Source of the DNA: Huiozyma naganishii CBS 8797 | Lineage: Eukaryota > Ascomycota > Saccharomycetes > Saccharomycetales > Saccharomycetaceae | Length of the DNA stretch: 64,000 nucleotides | Assembly (NCBI RefSeq): GCF_000348985.1 | Contig: NC_035930.1 | Location: 248,001-312,000 of the forward strand | Direction: 5' to 3' | Part shown: piece after piece, positions 29,513 through 41,242 of the stretch | Numbering within the stretch: position 1 is the stretch's first letter | How the letters are laid out: every line of letters starts with the position of its first letter | Notes under the pieces: model-generated | Database searches by the model: none | Seen by the model: only the letters and a program-made list of their open reading frames with translations | What the model was told of the DNA's origin: nothing | Program-made: the position numbers and the translations under genes

Positions 29513-32500
29513 ATGGCAGGATTATCTGTTCAAGATATGGGGTCGAACATGATTCCGGAGACTGATGGTGGCAGTAATGGTGGATCGATGAGCAACAGTA
29601 GTTTTGGGAGTGGTTTCAACGGTGATGGGAAAGTAAAAAGAAAGAGAAATAGAATTCCGCTGAGCTGTACCATTTGCAGGAAGAGGAAAGTTAAATGTGA
29701 CAAGACGCGTCCACACTGTAACCAGTGTACAAAGACCGGTGTGGCCCACTTGTGCCACTATATGGAGCAGTCGTGGGCGGAAGAAGCCGAGAAGGAACTG
29801 TCCAAGGACATGGAATTGAAAAACTTGAAGGAACGGGTCAGGTATTTGGAACGAAGTCTGTCCAAAGTACACGCATCCACGTCGAACTCAACAAGTAACA
29901 CACCGGATAACGCCGGAATCGGCTCTGTTGGTGCACCAAGCCCGGCGACTAATACCACTTTGCATACTCCGATAGACGATAAACGTAGTAGCAATATGAT
30001 GAGCACGAGTAGTCTTGTCAACGATGACACGGGGGCAGATGAGAACACGGGTGTCGTTCTATTATCTGGGGAGGACAAATATGAGGAGGACGAACTGGAT
30101 TTGACTAAACAGTTCGATATGTTACACATTAAAAATAACGGTACCATCCACTTGGGTGCGACGCATTGGCTGGCTATTATGAAGGGTGACCCTTACTTGA
30201 AGCTTCTTTGGGGCCACATCTTCCAAATTAGAGAAAAGGTAAATGAATGGTACTCCCAGAGGTTGCTACTACAAAAATACAATAGGAAAAAGAGACACCA
30301 CCATACGGCCAACGGCCCAAGTAGATGCCCTGTTGTACACGTACCTATCGAAGGTGCTGAAAGTAAGCCAACACTCAAGGAACCGGTCCCTTACGCACGT
30401 CGTGCCGCTATCAACCAATATCTTCCACCACTTCCAGCTGGCGACATAAACAAATGTCCCGTTGTCGGTCACATGGTTTTGCCAGCAAATAAAGAACCTG
30501 GATCTCCTTTATACAAAGTGGAACCAGAGAATATACCAGCGCCGGCACCTCATCCACTACCACCATCCTCTGGAGATGCGGTTAGAAGATGTCCAGTGAC
30601 AGGTCAAGTGGCAGACGATTCGATAAAAAGTAGTCCCGCGCCTCCCGCTGCACTCAACTCAGATGAAACTAATTCGAAAACGTCCATAAAGATATCACCT
30701 CAGGCGGCAAATGCAAAGGTGAGAAATGTGGAAAAGTTGCCCTCATTTAAGAAACTGACCAATGCGAAGTTTGGGACGGGGGCGGACCAAAAGAATCTCA
30801 TCTCTGAGTACAACAGGAAGTTGGAGTTGGATGCACTTTCAAACGAGGAAATTATAGAGAAAGTCACAAAACTTCTGCCTCCAAGACCCATCATTTTCCA
30901 ATTCATCAACAAATTTTTCAAACACATATACCCAATCATACCAGTCATTGACGAACAAAACTTCAAGAACCATGTCGAGGAGATTCTGTCCTGCAAGATG
31001 GAAAACGCAGAGAACACGAGCACGGCGCCACTGAGCCTGAAAGTTAGCAAGGGGTCCGACTATTGCTACTTGGGTATCATGGCGATTATACTGAGATTGA
31101 CTTGGTTGTCGTTGCCGGGAAACAGATGTGAGATGGACCTCGGCGCCTTTGATGGGAACTCAGGCAGCGCATTCAATGCGAATAGTCCAGCCTCCCCTGC
31201 ATCTGTATCTTCGATCACGTCTACGAGCTCTTCTGCAAACATTAAAGAAGATACACTACTACTCAACTATGAGACACCAGCAGAAGCTCTGGAACTAATT
31301 AAGGACTACTTGATTAAGTTCGACAAGATCTCTTCGATATCAAACAACAATATCAATCTGACTACCATTCAGTTCGCCGTGTTTTACAAGATATACATGA
31401 GTAATTCACCAACTGAAGGGTTTGTCAACCCAAAGGTTACTATTCACAGTATCTCAGACTCAAATGCACACGATAACGAATCGAACCAAATTCTTCTATC
31501 GTCGATTATACAAATGGCATTCAGTTGTGGTCTGCACAGAGATCCAGATAATTTCCCACAACTGAACGTCGTCTCGACATATCATAACAATTCCGCTAAT
31601 GGAACTGCCTTGGACGGCAACAACTCTGCTCAAAATGCAGAGATGAAGAATACATCAGAGTCTAAAATGAAGGAGAATCAAGTTACAACAGAGAGATTCA
31701 AGCACACGTGGCGTAAAATATGGTACTACATCGTGCATCTCGATGTACAACAGTCACTAGCGCTGGGGTCGCCGAGATTACTAAGGAATCTGAAAGACTT
31801 CAGTGACACAAAATTGCCCTCATCCTCGAAGATCGATTATGTGCGCGATATCAAAGAACTGATCATCATCAAAAACTATACGCTATTCTGGCAAATTGAT
31901 TTGGTAATTATTGCCATTTTGAATCACATACTCAATGTTAACGTGGCCAAAAATGTTAGGAAGTGTGAACTGGATGCCCTTATTGACTCCCTAAAACAAT
32001 TAACGTACGGTAATGAATCAATTAATGACGTCCTGAAGAACTTAGTCAACAAAGGTTTATTGTCGACCTCAGAAGGCCCTGTAAGCTACCAAGACTACTC
32101 TGATGAAACATATGGGCTCCCCAGTCTGGAAGAGATTTTGTCCAGAGAGGCAGTGACTGCACCCCCATCGATGAATAACACTCCAATGTCTACTACAGTG
32201 CATGATATACACACGCCTAACGGGAGCAGTAGCCAGAATCACCACTCAAGCTCCGATAAGAGGTTTGAACTACCCCATGAAGCGACAACTAAGGCTCTCT
32301 TTTTCACAAAACATCTGACTCTACGAATGTTGTTGTATCTGTTAAACTACATTTTGTTCACACACTACGAGCCAAAGGGGTCTACAGACTCTGGAACGAT
32401 CGGTTTAACGAAACACTACGCTCAAGAGGCTTTGACATATGCCCTGGATGGGTACAGAAACTGCCTGATTTTTTTCAGTAATGTGAGAAAGAGTCCCAAC

Positions 32501-33943
32501 AACATGTCTACCATCTTTGATTATGTGAACGTCTTGCTTTCCCCAGGATGTCTAGATATCGGTCACCGTGCTCTGCAGTTCTTGGTGTGTTTAACACTGA
32601 GGGCCAAATGTGGTCCAATCGGCAACATGAACCAGAACCTGTTTACCGCTGGTGGTGAGGATTCTGACAACGACACCATATCAAACCCAGATAGTAACAA
32701 CGCTACCAATCCGGTGCTTGCTCAAGGTAATTTGGCCGATCTCAACCCGAATATTATCAACGACATCAATCTGGAAAGCGTCACGGATGCGCAATTAAGC
32801 GATAATCTAGTAGCGCGTATGGAGCTGTTTCAGCAACTGACGAGCCAAATTGCAGTGAAGTTTCCATACGCCAACCGTACCTCTAGATCAACAGGGTTCT
32901 TTATCACGCTCTTGGGGGGCAAAGTATCGAAAAAGGATGGGGATGGGTCTGTTGGAGTTATGAAACACCCCAAAATATCAGGGTTCTTCAAGAATGTGCC
33001 GTCTCTTGTCTTGTCAGGTGATAATGACCAGTTGTCGAGATGTCCTGTTTTCCAAGATGCCCTCGGATTTATGTCTCCCAGGACGCCGTCAACTCCACAG
33101 GCAACGCAGTTACCTCCATTCAAATCATCGTACAAGCCAATCACGTACACGAATAGTAACATCCGTAAGATGGAGTTGAAGAAGGAGCAACAGGATGAAA
33201 AGAGACGGAAGCTGAATGTTCCATCGCCTTTGACGAACCCAAATGTCATGACTGGCAGCAACAATTCGAACATCATCCCACCCTTGCCTATTATAAACTC
33301 TGTCAACAACTTTACTGATAACATGAGTGCCCCCAATGGTTTCTACGATGGGAATATGAACGTTCCAATGCCGCAATACAGGGCGAACGATGCGCTAAGA
33401 TCTGGGGCACCGAGAGTAAATGGTCCACCATCCGCTGGTATTGGGTCCGCCACAGTAACGCCAATGAGAGTGCCCACACCGTTGTCGATGCCGCTACCCC
33501 CTATCGAGCCTTCGTCGGGCGTTTCTAATATGGTGGATGCGAATGGTAACCCGGTGGTGCCACCGTTTATGAACAACACTGCTGCTGGCGGCCTCAACTC
33601 CTTAAACGTTGGTACCGGTGCGGGCAACCACAACGGTGGTGGGCTGAACGAGCTGTTCGACCCTACGAATGTGATGCAAGCGATTACCCAGTTCAACCCG
33701 CTGCTTGAGATGAACAACTTCGCGGGCGGGCTCATGAACATGAGCGATTTTGGGGGCAATGACAGCTACACGAACAGCAGTGCTCCAAGCTCCAACGTGA
33801 ACTCGAACGCGTCGCGCACCCCAAGCATGATGCCGGGACAGGACACGAACTACAACGGTGCCCCGAACGCAGACTTGGATTTCTTCATCCCCAAGATCGA
33901 AGACGGTTTTACCGAGCTACAGGACTTTACCATTTGGGATTGA
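29513..33943 (+). CDS. HAP1: HAP1, heme-responsive Zn2Cys6 transcription factor
   Basis: A 1476-residue protein from the ATG at 29513; an open extension begins at TTG. A Zn2Cys6 binuclear cluster at about residues 51-85 reads CTICRKRKVKCDKTRPHCNQC plus a final C, followed by a short coiled-coil linker (LKERVRYLERSLSKVH). Four heme-regulatory CPV motifs are visible: RCPVVH (about residue 271), KCPVVG (about 314), RCPVTG (about 359) and RCPVFQ (about 1176). S. cerevisiae Hap1 (about 1500 residues) has six in the central cluster and one C-terminal, so this copy has fewer. A fungal transcription-factor middle domain and an Asn/Pro-rich acidic C-terminal activation region follow. Hap1 activates respiratory and ergosterol genes in response to heme/oxygen. 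Its place next to NDL1 agrees with S. cerevisiae. Confidence 0.95.
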   Translation: MAGLSVQDMGSNMIPETDGGSNGGSMSNSSFGSGFNGDGKVKRKRNRIPLSCTICRKRKVKCDKTRPHCNQCTKTGVAHLCHYMEQSWAEEAEKELSKDMELKNLKERVRYLERSLSKVHASTSNSTSNTPDNAGIGSVGAPSPATNTTLHTPIDDKRSSNMMSTSSLVNDDTGADENTGVVLLSGEDKYEEDELDLTKQFDMLHIKNNGTIHLGATHWLAIMKGDPYLKLLWGHIFQIREKVNEWYSQRLLLQKYNRKKRHHHTANGPSRCPVVHVPIEGAESKPTLKEPVPYARRAAINQYLPPLPAGDINKCPVVGHMVLPANKEPGSPLYKVEPENIPAPAPHPLPPSSGDAVRRCPVTGQVADDSIKSSPAPPAALNSDETNSKTSIKISPQAANAKVRNVEKLPSFKKLTNAKFGTGADQKNLISEYNRKLELDALSNEEIIEKVTKLLPPRPIIFQFINKFFKHIYPIIPVIDEQNFKNHVEEILSCKMENAENTSTAPLSLKVSKGSDYCYLGIMAIILRLTWLSLPGNRCEMDLGAFDGNSGSAFNANSPASPASVSSITSTSSSANIKEDTLLLNYETPAEALELIKDYLIKFDKISSISNNNINLTTIQFAVFYKIYMSNSPTEGFVNPKVTIHSISDSNAHDNESNQILLSSIIQMAFSCGLHRDPDNFPQLNVVSTYHNNSANGTALDGNNSAQNAEMKNTSESKMKENQVTTERFKHTWRKIWYYIVHLDVQQSLALGSPRLLRNLKDFSDTKLPSSSKIDYVRDIKELIIIKNYTLFWQIDLVIIAILNHILNVNVAKNVRKCELDALIDSLKQLTYGNESINDVLKNLVNKGLLSTSEGPVSYQDYSDETYGLPSLEEILSREAVTAPPSMNNTPMSTTVHDIHTPNGSSSQNHHSSSDKRFELPHEATTKALFFTKHLTLRMLLYLLNYILFTHYEPKGSTDSGTIGLTKHYAQEALTYALDGYRNCLIFFSNVRKSPNNMSTIFDYVNVLLSPGCLDIGHRALQFLVCLTLRAKCGPIGNMNQNLFTAGGEDSDNDTISNPDSNNATNPVLAQGNLADLNPNIINDINLESVTDAQLSDNLVARMELFQQLTSQIAVKFPYANRTSRSTGFFITLLGGKVSKKDGDGSVGVMKHPKISGFFKNVPSLVLSGDNDQLSRCPVFQDALGFMSPRTPSTPQATQLPPFKSSYKPITYTNSNIRKMELKKEQQDEKRRKLNVPSPLTNPNVMTGSNNSNIIPPLPIINSVNNFTDNMSAPNGFYDGNMNVPMPQYRANDALRSGAPRVNGPPSAGIGSATVTPMRVPTPLSMPLPPIEPSSGVSNMVDANGNPVVPPFMNNTAAGGLNSLNVGTGAGNHNGGGLNELFDPTNVMQAITQFNPLLEMNNFAGGLMNMSDFGGNDSYTNSSAPSSNVNSNASRTPSMMPGQDTNYNGAPNADLDFFIPKIEDGFTELQDFTIWD

Positions 33944-34848
33944 AACGGCCGGGCACATGGTATTCTTGCGCTTCCGGAAGAACTAACCGCCCTATATAAA
34001 ATTGTATCAATTAGTGTGTTTAAGACAGTTCTTATACGTTTCCCCAGAAGAGAATGCAGTGCGGGAGTCTAGTTACCTACCTGCAGGGAGACATTCCTTA
34101 GCATCACCAAACAACAGTGCCCCCAGGTATGTGGCGCTAGGATGTCGAGAAACTCCTGACCACACTCAGAGGGCGCCAACTTCCTCGAACTTGGCGCAAA
34201 TCCGTGGGGCGGTCACCTCATTAGAACTGCCTAACCCCTTTTACATAGTGATACCATGGGAAGTGGATGAGTTGATGGGAGAAAGTTCCATACACCGCAC
34301 AGAGCAAGGAACTGTTGCCAGCGGGATTCTCTCCGTTCGGCATCCGTGGCGAATCTGTCACAGGTAAGCAGAGAGAGTTCTGCTGCGATCAGCAACCGCG
34401 AGGGAAGCAAATCCTCAGACCTGGGGCTGTTGTTCTCCCCGTTTCGGACAGTTGTTGCCAAAAAGAGATCACGACTGGGACTACTGTTGCAAGTTCACTT
34501 CTCACGGCAACGGGCGCAGAAGCAGGTCCCTCCCCCCACACGACTACGGGCTTGCTTGCGTGTGACTATATCGCACTACCAACTGTATCTCTGCTGCGCG
34601 GGAGAGAGACTTCTACGCATGGCGTTGCACGTCTGCTGAAACTGCATAGGACAAAAGGGTCAAAAATGTTCATCCCCCTTCATATATAAGTGCAGACAGG
34701 TTCACGGTAGTATGTCCTGTCTCTCTGTGTGCGTTGGTGTTTCCCGCGGTTCTTCCCAAACGGTGTTACCAGCTTACAGAGCAATTCTTTTTAACCGTTG
34801 GCTCTTTCTGTTGCAACAGTTTGGCTGCTAGGGGATTTTGAGGGTTCA
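33944..34848 (+). promoter_or_regulatory. GSY promoter region with STRE-like and TATA elements
   Basis: A 905-bp gene-free region. CCCCT (STRE on the complement) occurs at 34235-34239 and 34675-34679, and a TATATAA box at 34683-34689, about 160 bp upstream of the glycogen synthase ATG. Msn2/4 control through STRE is known for yeast GSY2; here it is inferred from the sites. Several open frames in this stretch look like chance frames. Confidence 0.5.
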
Positions 34849-36957
34849 ATGGTCCGTGATATCCAGAACAATGTGCTCTTTGAAGTAGCGACCGAGGTGT
34901 GTAACAAAGTAGGCGGCATCTACTCCGTCTTGAAATCGAAGGCGCCCGTCACAGTGGCCCAGTACAAGGACAGGTACCATGCAGTGGGTCTTTTGAACAA
35001 AGAGACGTACCAGAATGAAGTGGATTTACTGGACTGGGAGGCCGACGACACTTTCCCAAAGGAATTGAGGCCCGTTCAGCAGACGCTGAGGTCCATGCGT
35101 TCCCGTGGCGTTAACTTTGTGTACGGGAGATGGCTTGTCGAGGGGGCCCCAAGGGTGATACTGTTTGATCTTGGGTCCGTCGTGCAGTTCCTGAACGAAT
35201 GGAAGAGCGACCTGTGGTCCCTCGTAGGGATCCCATCGCCAGAGAACGATTTGGAGACAAACGATGCTATTCTGTTCGGGTACGTCGTTGCGTGGTTTCT
35301 AGGTGAATTGGCGCATGTTGACCAAACACACGCCATCATCGCACACTTCCATGAATGGCTCGCCGGTGTCGCTCTGCCCTTGTGTCGGAAGAGAAGAATT
35401 GACGTCGTGACCATCTTTACCACTCATGCTACACTGCTTGGGAGGTACCTGTGTGCTTCCGGTGACATTGACTTCTACAACAACCTTTCGAATTTCGATG
35501 TCGACCACGAGGCGGGCAAGAGGGGAATTTACCACAGGTACTGTATCGAGAGTGCTGCGGCAAATTCCGCGGACGTGTTTACCACAGTGTCCCAGATTAC
35601 GGCGTTGGAGGCAGAGCATCTGTTGAAAAGGAAACCAGACGGGATCTTGCCCAACGGTATCAACGTGGTAAAGTTCCAGGCAGTCCACGAGTTCCAGAAC
35701 CTACACGCTGTTAAGAAGGAAAAGATCAACGACTTTGTAAGGGGCCACTTCCACGGAGCCTTCGATTTCGACCTGGATAACACGCTGTACTTCTTCATTG
35801 CGGGGAGATACGAGTTCAAGAATAAGGGGGCCGACATATTCATCGAGGCACTGGCCAGATTGAACTACAGACTGCAAGTGATGGGGTCCAAGACCACCGT
35901 GGTCGCCTTTATCATTATGCCGGCGAAGACCAATTCGTTCACTGTGGAGGCTCTTAAGAGTCAAGCGGTTGTCAAATCATTGGAAAACACCGTTTCTGAA
36001 GTTACAAAATCCATTGGTCAGAGACTTTTCGACCACGCCATGCGGTTCCCTCATAACAACACCAACACGGAATTACCGGTGGATTTGGACGCATTGCTTA
36101 CTCAGTCGGATAAGGTATCCTTGAAGAGAAGGGTCTTGGGCCTGCGTAGGTCTTCCAACGAGCTGCCCGCGATTGTCACCCACAACATGGTGGATGACGC
36201 TAACGATAAAGTTCTGAATAAGATCAGACAAGTGGGGCTGTTCAACCACTCCTACGATCCTGTCAAGATTATCTTCCACCCAGAGTTCTTGAACTCCAGT
36301 AACCCAATTTTAAGTCTGGACTACGACGAGTTTGTTCGCGGTTGCCATTTGGGTGTGTTCCCATCCTACTACGAACCATGGGGTTACACTCCAGCTGAAT
36401 GTACAGTGATGGGTGTCCCATCCATCACCACCAATCTGTCCGGATTTGGTGCTTACATGGAGGATCTGATCGAGGTGGACCAAGCAAAGGACTACGGGAT
36501 CTATATTGTGGACAGGAGATTCAGAGCGCCAAACGACTCCATTGAACAATTGGTTGATTTTATGCTAGAGTTCTGCAAGAAGACGAGAAGACAGCGGATC
36601 AACCAAAGAAACAGAACGGAGAGACTATCCGACTTGCTCGACTGGAAGAGAATGGGGCTAGAATACGTCAAGGCTAGGCAACTGGCACTAAGAAGGGCTT
36701 ATCCAGATTTATTCAAAGAGCTCGTGGGCGAGGAACTGAACCCAACAAATATGGACAGCATGGCAGGTGGGCAGAAGTTCAAAGTAACAAGACCACTGAG
36801 CGTCCCTGGGTCCCCCAGTGGAGCAACTGTCAACAGTACCGTGTATATGACACCGGGAGACCTTGGTACTTTACAGGACGCTAACAACATCGACGACTAC
36901 TTCAACTTGAACGTTGACGGTGCAGTGGAAGACGATTTGGACAACGACGGCGAGTAA
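34849..36957 (+). CDS. GSY2: Glycogen [starch] synthase (GSY1/GSY2)
   Basis: A 702-residue protein from the ATG at 34849; the frame upstream begins at TTG and is not in the family. It is a GT3-family glycogen synthase: [20 protein letters not shown] at the N-terminus (UDP-glucose binding), [32 protein letters not shown] and [19 protein letters not shown] with the catalytic Glu region. The arginine cluster [20 protein letters not shown], the glucose-6-phosphate site, is intact. The C-terminal regulatory phosphosites ([10 protein letters not shown] and [11 protein letters not shown]) are conserved. S. cerevisiae Gsy2 has 705 residues. The position next to HAP1 fits GSY2 (YLR258W), and the next gene, a CaM kinase, fits GSY1 (YFR015C), so this is an unsplit ancestral-type location. 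Confidence 0.96.
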   Translation: MVRDIQNNVLFEVATEVCNKVGGIYSVLKSKAPVTVAQYKDRYHAVGLLNKETYQNEVDLLDWEADDTFPKELRPVQQTLRSMRSRGVNFVYGRWLVEGAPRVILFDLGSVVQFLNEWKSDLWSLVGIPSPENDLETNDAILFGYVVAWFLGELAHVDQTHAIIAHFHEWLAGVALPLCRKRRIDVVTIFTTHATLLGRYLCASGDIDFYNNLSNFDVDHEAGKRGIYHRYCIESAAANSADVFTTVSQITALEAEHLLKRKPDGILPNGINVVKFQAVHEFQNLHAVKKEKINDFVRGHFHGAFDFDLDNTLYFFIAGRYEFKNKGADIFIEALARLNYRLQVMGSKTTVVAFIIMPAKTNSFTVEALKSQAVVKSLENTVSEVTKSIGQRLFDHAMRFPHNNTNTELPVDLDALLTQSDKVSLKRRVLGLRRSSNELPAIVTHNMVDDANDKVLNKIRQVGLFNHSYDPVKIIFHPEFLNSSNPILSLDYDEFVRGCHLGVFPSYYEPWGYTPAECTVMGVPSITTNLSGFGAYMEDLIEVDQAKDYGIYIVDRRFRAPNDSIEQLVDFMLEFCKKTRRQRINQRNRTERLSDLLDWKRMGLEYVKARQLALRRAYPDLFKELVGEELNPTNMDSMAGGQKFKVTRPLSVPGSPSGATVNSTVYMTPGDLGTLQDANNIDDYFNLNVDGAVEDDLDNDGE

Positions 36958-39732
36958 AAATGCAAGGCAGGTCACCTTTATTTACATTTACAATATATTC
37001 CACCCATTTCACTCTTTAATCTGTACAGTACAAGTAATATAACCTTTAAGAGCAGCTTTGAGGGGATATTTGCGGGGGACGTTCATCGATATTTGCAATG
37101 GTATGTCGCTTATCGGTGCGCCAATAAACCTTTTGCAAAAAAATAACCTATGGTATGATGTCACCACATGGTCGTGCTACTTTGTGATACCGGTCATCGC
37201 TGATGTTGAGTACGGTGGGTCCATTTGGTGCAGTTCATGCTTAACTATGTGCCATAGTTAAGAAATATCGTTAGGAAGAGCGGCTATTCGTGTATGTGAT
37301 GTACTGGTGTAATATGTGGTTTTGTGCATCTTTGTGTCAATCTTTCCCATCTATTCTACACTAAATCCTTGGATTGTAAAAGGGTTTCTGGGGTTCCGTT
37401 CCATTGATCATTCTCGTTCACCACTTTTGTCGTTCTAGTTGTCGGGTTTGGTTTAATACGTTTCTCAGTACACCAGCCACCCATTTCCTATCATGCATTT
37501 TTTATCTCTTTGGTGTTAAGGGTGGCACAACAATTCCGGCTGCGAATACTCGCTCTAGGTCTATCCTCTGCTTCGTATGCCATTTTCTATCGGACGTTGA
37601 ACATTGCGGAGAGGCGGGCTTTCTTTCGATCCTGCGTCTTCTCTCTCAACTAGCTGCTCCAGTTATGTTTCCAATACCGTCAGACCATTGATTCACGCAC
37701 TCCACGCGTTTGGTTCTGCTCTGGTACGTTCCCTGCAAGTTTTACCCTCGGGCCATCGATCCTCGCGTCATCAACGCTTTATGGTCCCAACATGGTATCT
37801 TCCCAAAGTATATACCGGTCTCCCAGTCTTTGGTTGCTAGTTGGCGATTTTCCGGTCCGTTCCTTTGAGGTGCTGACTTCTGGGCCTTCCCAGGACCAGC
37901 TTTGTGTTTGTGATCCCTGTTGTGTTTCCCCATCCATTGTTCTCTTCTGCGGTTTCTGCCTTTAACAGATTATCATTTCCATGTGGACTAAGAGCCTGAG
38001 ATAGTCATGACATCTCTTGCTCTACATCCGCCGGCGGGTGTAGTGTGCTTAGCACGCATGGCAAATGATAATTCGGCTTCTGTGCTTGATTCTCAAGGCT
38101 GAGGACTGTGTTCTTTGGGGCTGTGCACAATACGGATCCCATTTCCCAAAGCTGGGTCTGGGACGGTTCTGGTTGCTGGTTCTTCCGAGTACCGCAGACC
38201 CTCGGTGTCGCACACAAGGGCACTCCCAGCTTTTCAACCTTCGACCCTATCGTCAATGCGCATCCTAACCTGTGCTGAACTCCACGGCTCCAAATGCCTG
38301 TGCACACTAGGAATGCTGCTATGTATCCCAAACCCAGTCTGCTTGACCGTTACACCAAGTATCTTCAGACTAAATGGCCACGAGCCACCGGCCATTTTGG
38401 GTGCTCGGTTTAGCTTGTAGCTGGCCACTACTCGCTTTGCCGTTCACCCCGCTCTCCTGGTTTGGCAAACATGGCGTAATGGAACCCTATATATCTTAGC
38501 TCCCGCCTTTCCACTCCGAGGACCCACATTCGCTGTGCCTGAACTTCACACCGGGGCACTTCAGAATACCTCATGGTTGTTCGCGGTCGCTACACTTGGG
38601 ACTTGTGGTGGTGGTTGTTTTAATTCTGTTGCACAACTCCATGTTGGTTTGGACAATGAATCAAGGTTGGTCCGTAGCGGCACATGACAATTGGTGCCTT
38701 CCGAACAGTCTTCTTTTGCATTTGTTTCTTCCTACGGTAGTAATGGTTTCTCTCTATTCCATCTTCCTACTGTCGTGTTAAGTGGTTGCTTCTTCTCTTT
38801 TCCACTTTGACCTAAAACACGCTTCTTCCATATTCCTATCACATCACAGATATGATCTATTGCGGTATGCTTTTAAAGTTGGTGGTGATTGTTTCATTGA
38901 AAGACCTGTTGAACTCCAAAGGTTAATCCCACTAACAGGGTGGTCAGGTATTGGCGGCATTGATTCCTAAAGCAAGACAGACGATGGCTCGACTGCGGGG
39001 TGTTCCTACCTTGGGGGGTAGGGCCAGCACTCCGCACAAAGCAGTGACACATCTGATCGAGAACTCATGTACACTTTTCTTTCAGATACTGTTTAAAGGT
39101 CGCCACGTCATAAGCTCTTCACCTTGGTCCTGCTGCTGGTGCTGGTTGGGGGACCGCGACCACCCCAGGCACTAAAGTCAACGCAACTCCGGATTGTTCC
39201 TTTCTCTAACAAAGTACTATATCTATCTATCTAGATTTGTGTATTCCCATATGCTTCAATATTTCGAGGTGGTTCTTATGGAAGTTGATCGTTATAAATT
39301 GTACCATAGAACGGTAGTAGCAGTGCACATGTTGGAACACTTTTCATCGCGCAATCCTGTCTTCATTTACACACGATCGACGTTATAGAAGAGGCACTCG
39401 TTGCAGGAGAAGTGTAAATTACGGTAAAGACGAGAAACAAATCGTGCAACGGTGCTTGAACTTGTAAAACAGTGATGACGACTCTCTTCAATCCACGGGC
39501 TCTTCCGAGTGGAATCCTGATTTCATCTTGACCTTTAGCCGCACGTCGCGAAAAGCCCCTTTTCTATAACTTCACGTATATATAAAAGAGTTTGCAATGT
39601 TGAGGATGCGAGGAACAGCTCCATTTGGGGTTTGGTCTGTGGATGCAGACTGTTTGGTGAGCGTGATCCGTGGAGTCAGTATATCAGGAACCACACACAC
39701 ACACACACACAGAAGATCAATATTGGAAAGAG
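36958..39732. other. 2.8 kb region without a recognisable gene between GSY and CMK
   Basis: The longest gene-free stretch in the window. All open frames are short (none much over 100 codons) and unlike known proteins. Visible structure: a perfect 10-bp hairpin CTTAACTATG-TGC-CATAGTTAAG at 37240-37262, a TCTA repeat near 39221-39232, and a (CA)n tract at about 39692-39711 just upstream of CMK. A STRE-like CCCCT (39556-39560) and a TATATATAAAA box (39577-39587) belong to the CMK promoter. The composition is not as AT-rich as ordinary spacer. It may be a decayed gene, a long non-coding RNA or an extended promoter; none can be shown. Confidence 0.45.
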
Positions 39733-41055
39733 ATGCCGGCTAGTATAGTGTCGAAGGATCTGGCTGAACCAGAGAGCATAAAGGGCCATAAGGTCTCGAA
39801 ACTGCTACGCAAACTGTCTGGTCAGCCACCCTCATATGTCAATAGAGCGGACTATGAGTTTGGGAAGACCATGGGTGCAGGGACTTTTGGTGTAGTTAGA
39901 AAGGCGACTAAAATCTCCACGGGCGAGGAGGTTGCCGTGAAGATCATACTGAAGAAGGCCCTTGAGGGGAACGATATCCAGTTGCAGATGCTATACGATG
40001 AATTGGCAATCTTGCAACAGCTTAAGCACCCTAACATTGTGGAGTTCAAGGCATGGTTTGAGTCCAAGGACAAGATCTATATCGTCACGCAGTTGGCTAC
40101 CGGTGGTGAGTTGTTTGATACCATTTTAAAGAGGGGGAAATTCACCGAGTTGGACGCTGTAGATATCGTGGTACAGATCTTGAAGGCTGTGGAGTACATA
40201 CACTCCCAGAACGTCGTGCACAGGGATCTGAAGCCCGAGAATATCCTATACGTTGACGAATCAGAAAAATCGCAGATCGTCATTGCAGATTTCGGTATTG
40301 CAAAGAGACTGGAAGGCGAGGGAGATCTCATTTTCAAAGCAGCAGGATCCCTGGGTTATGTGGCCCCCGAGGTTTTGTTGAATAGTGGACACGGAAAACC
40401 ATGTGATATATGGTCCGTAGGTATCATTGCATACACTTTGCTGTGCGGGTACTCCCCATTTGTTGCAGAGGATGTGGACGGTTTCTTGGACGAGATAGTT
40501 GAAAATGAGGAACCAATTGCGTTCCACTCACCTTACTGGGATGAAATTAGTAACGAGGCAAAACAGTTTATTCTGAGGGCGGTGACAATTGACCCTTTCC
40601 AGAGACCAACTGCCACCGAATTGTTGAAAGACCCATGGATCACCTCGAAGGGCTTCAAGGGCGCTGAAAGGAATATCTTACCTGACGTGAAGAAGGGCTT
40701 CAGCTTGCGGAAGAAGCTGCGTGACGCTGTGGAACTGGTGATGATTAACAACAGAATTAGACAATTGAAGAATTTATATTCCTCACCGGACAGTGAGTCG
40801 GACTCGGACTTGGAGGAGGCACCTATGGTTTCGTTAGAAAGTCTGACGCAGTCGTTGAACGATCTCAGGGTGAACTCCCACAAAAAGTTGGTTAAGATGA
40901 CGCAGGACCAAAAAAGATTACAGTCCACTTTGACGCAGGATATGTTTTCGATGATCGTGAAAACTGCCAGTAAGAATAAAAAATTCCTCAAGGGTTTAGA
41001 TCCTATGTCCTCGTCTTCGAAGGAGTCGTCTTCTGAGAAAGGCAAAAAGAAATAA
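39733..41055 (+). CDS. CMK2: Calmodulin-dependent protein kinase (CMK1/CMK2 family)
   Basis: A 440-residue protein from the ATG at 39733; an open extension begins at GTG and runs through the CA repeat. The kinase domain has the glycine loop [12 protein letters not shown], catalytic [24 protein letters not shown] and [12 protein letters not shown] basic amphipathic calmodulin-binding/autoinhibitory segment follows at about residues 315-345 ([20 protein letters not shown]). S. cerevisiae Cmk1 and Cmk2 are 446 and 447 residues. It phosphorylates substrates in response to calcium. The neighbours, GSY on one side and IOC3 on the other, match the YFR013-015 block, so it may equally be called CMK1. 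Convergent with the next gene. Confidence 0.93.
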   Translation: MPASIVSKDLAEPESIKGHKVSKLLRKLSGQPPSYVNRADYEFGKTMGAGTFGVVRKATKISTGEEVAVKIILKKALEGNDIQLQMLYDELAILQQLKHPNIVEFKAWFESKDKIYIVTQLATGGELFDTILKRGKFTELDAVDIVVQILKAVEYIHSQNVVHRDLKPENILYVDESEKSQIVIADFGIAKRLEGEGDLIFKAAGSLGYVAPEVLLNSGHGKPCDIWSVGIIAYTLLCGYSPFVAEDVDGFLDEIVENEEPIAFHSPYWDEISNEAKQFILRAVTIDPFQRPTATELLKDPWITSKGFKGAERNILPDVKKGFSLRKKLRDAVELVMINNRIRQLKNLYSSPDSESDSDLEEAPMVSLESLTQSLNDLRVNSHKKLVKMTQDQKRLQSTLTQDMFSMIVKTASKNKKFLKGLDPMSSSSKESSSEKGKKK

Positions 41056-41242
41056 CTCTTCTCGAGCTCGTTTTCTAATGTTGTCGTTGTTGACACTTTT
41101 TTCCATCTAGAAGGTCAACACAATATACAGAAATTATGTTAGTGTCCTAAAATACGTTAGGTAAAAATTTACATGCTTCCTTAACTACAGGGAAATGGCA
41201 CATTCCCAGCAGAAGAAAAGGCGGAACGCAGGAGATTAAAGA

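Noticed and set aside
34002..34689. Overlapping 60-124 codon frames upstream of glycogen synthase
   Set aside because: Compositionally random, in several frames, and lying over the STRE/TATA promoter region.
37404..38420. Short frames of 60-108 codons in the GSY-CMK gap
   Set aside because: Cys/Ser-rich, overlapping on both strands, and without similarity to any family I recognise.
39670..39732. N-terminal extension of CMK through the CA repeat (His/Thr repeat)
   Set aside because: Begins at GTG rather than ATG, and the family starts at the ATG at 39733.
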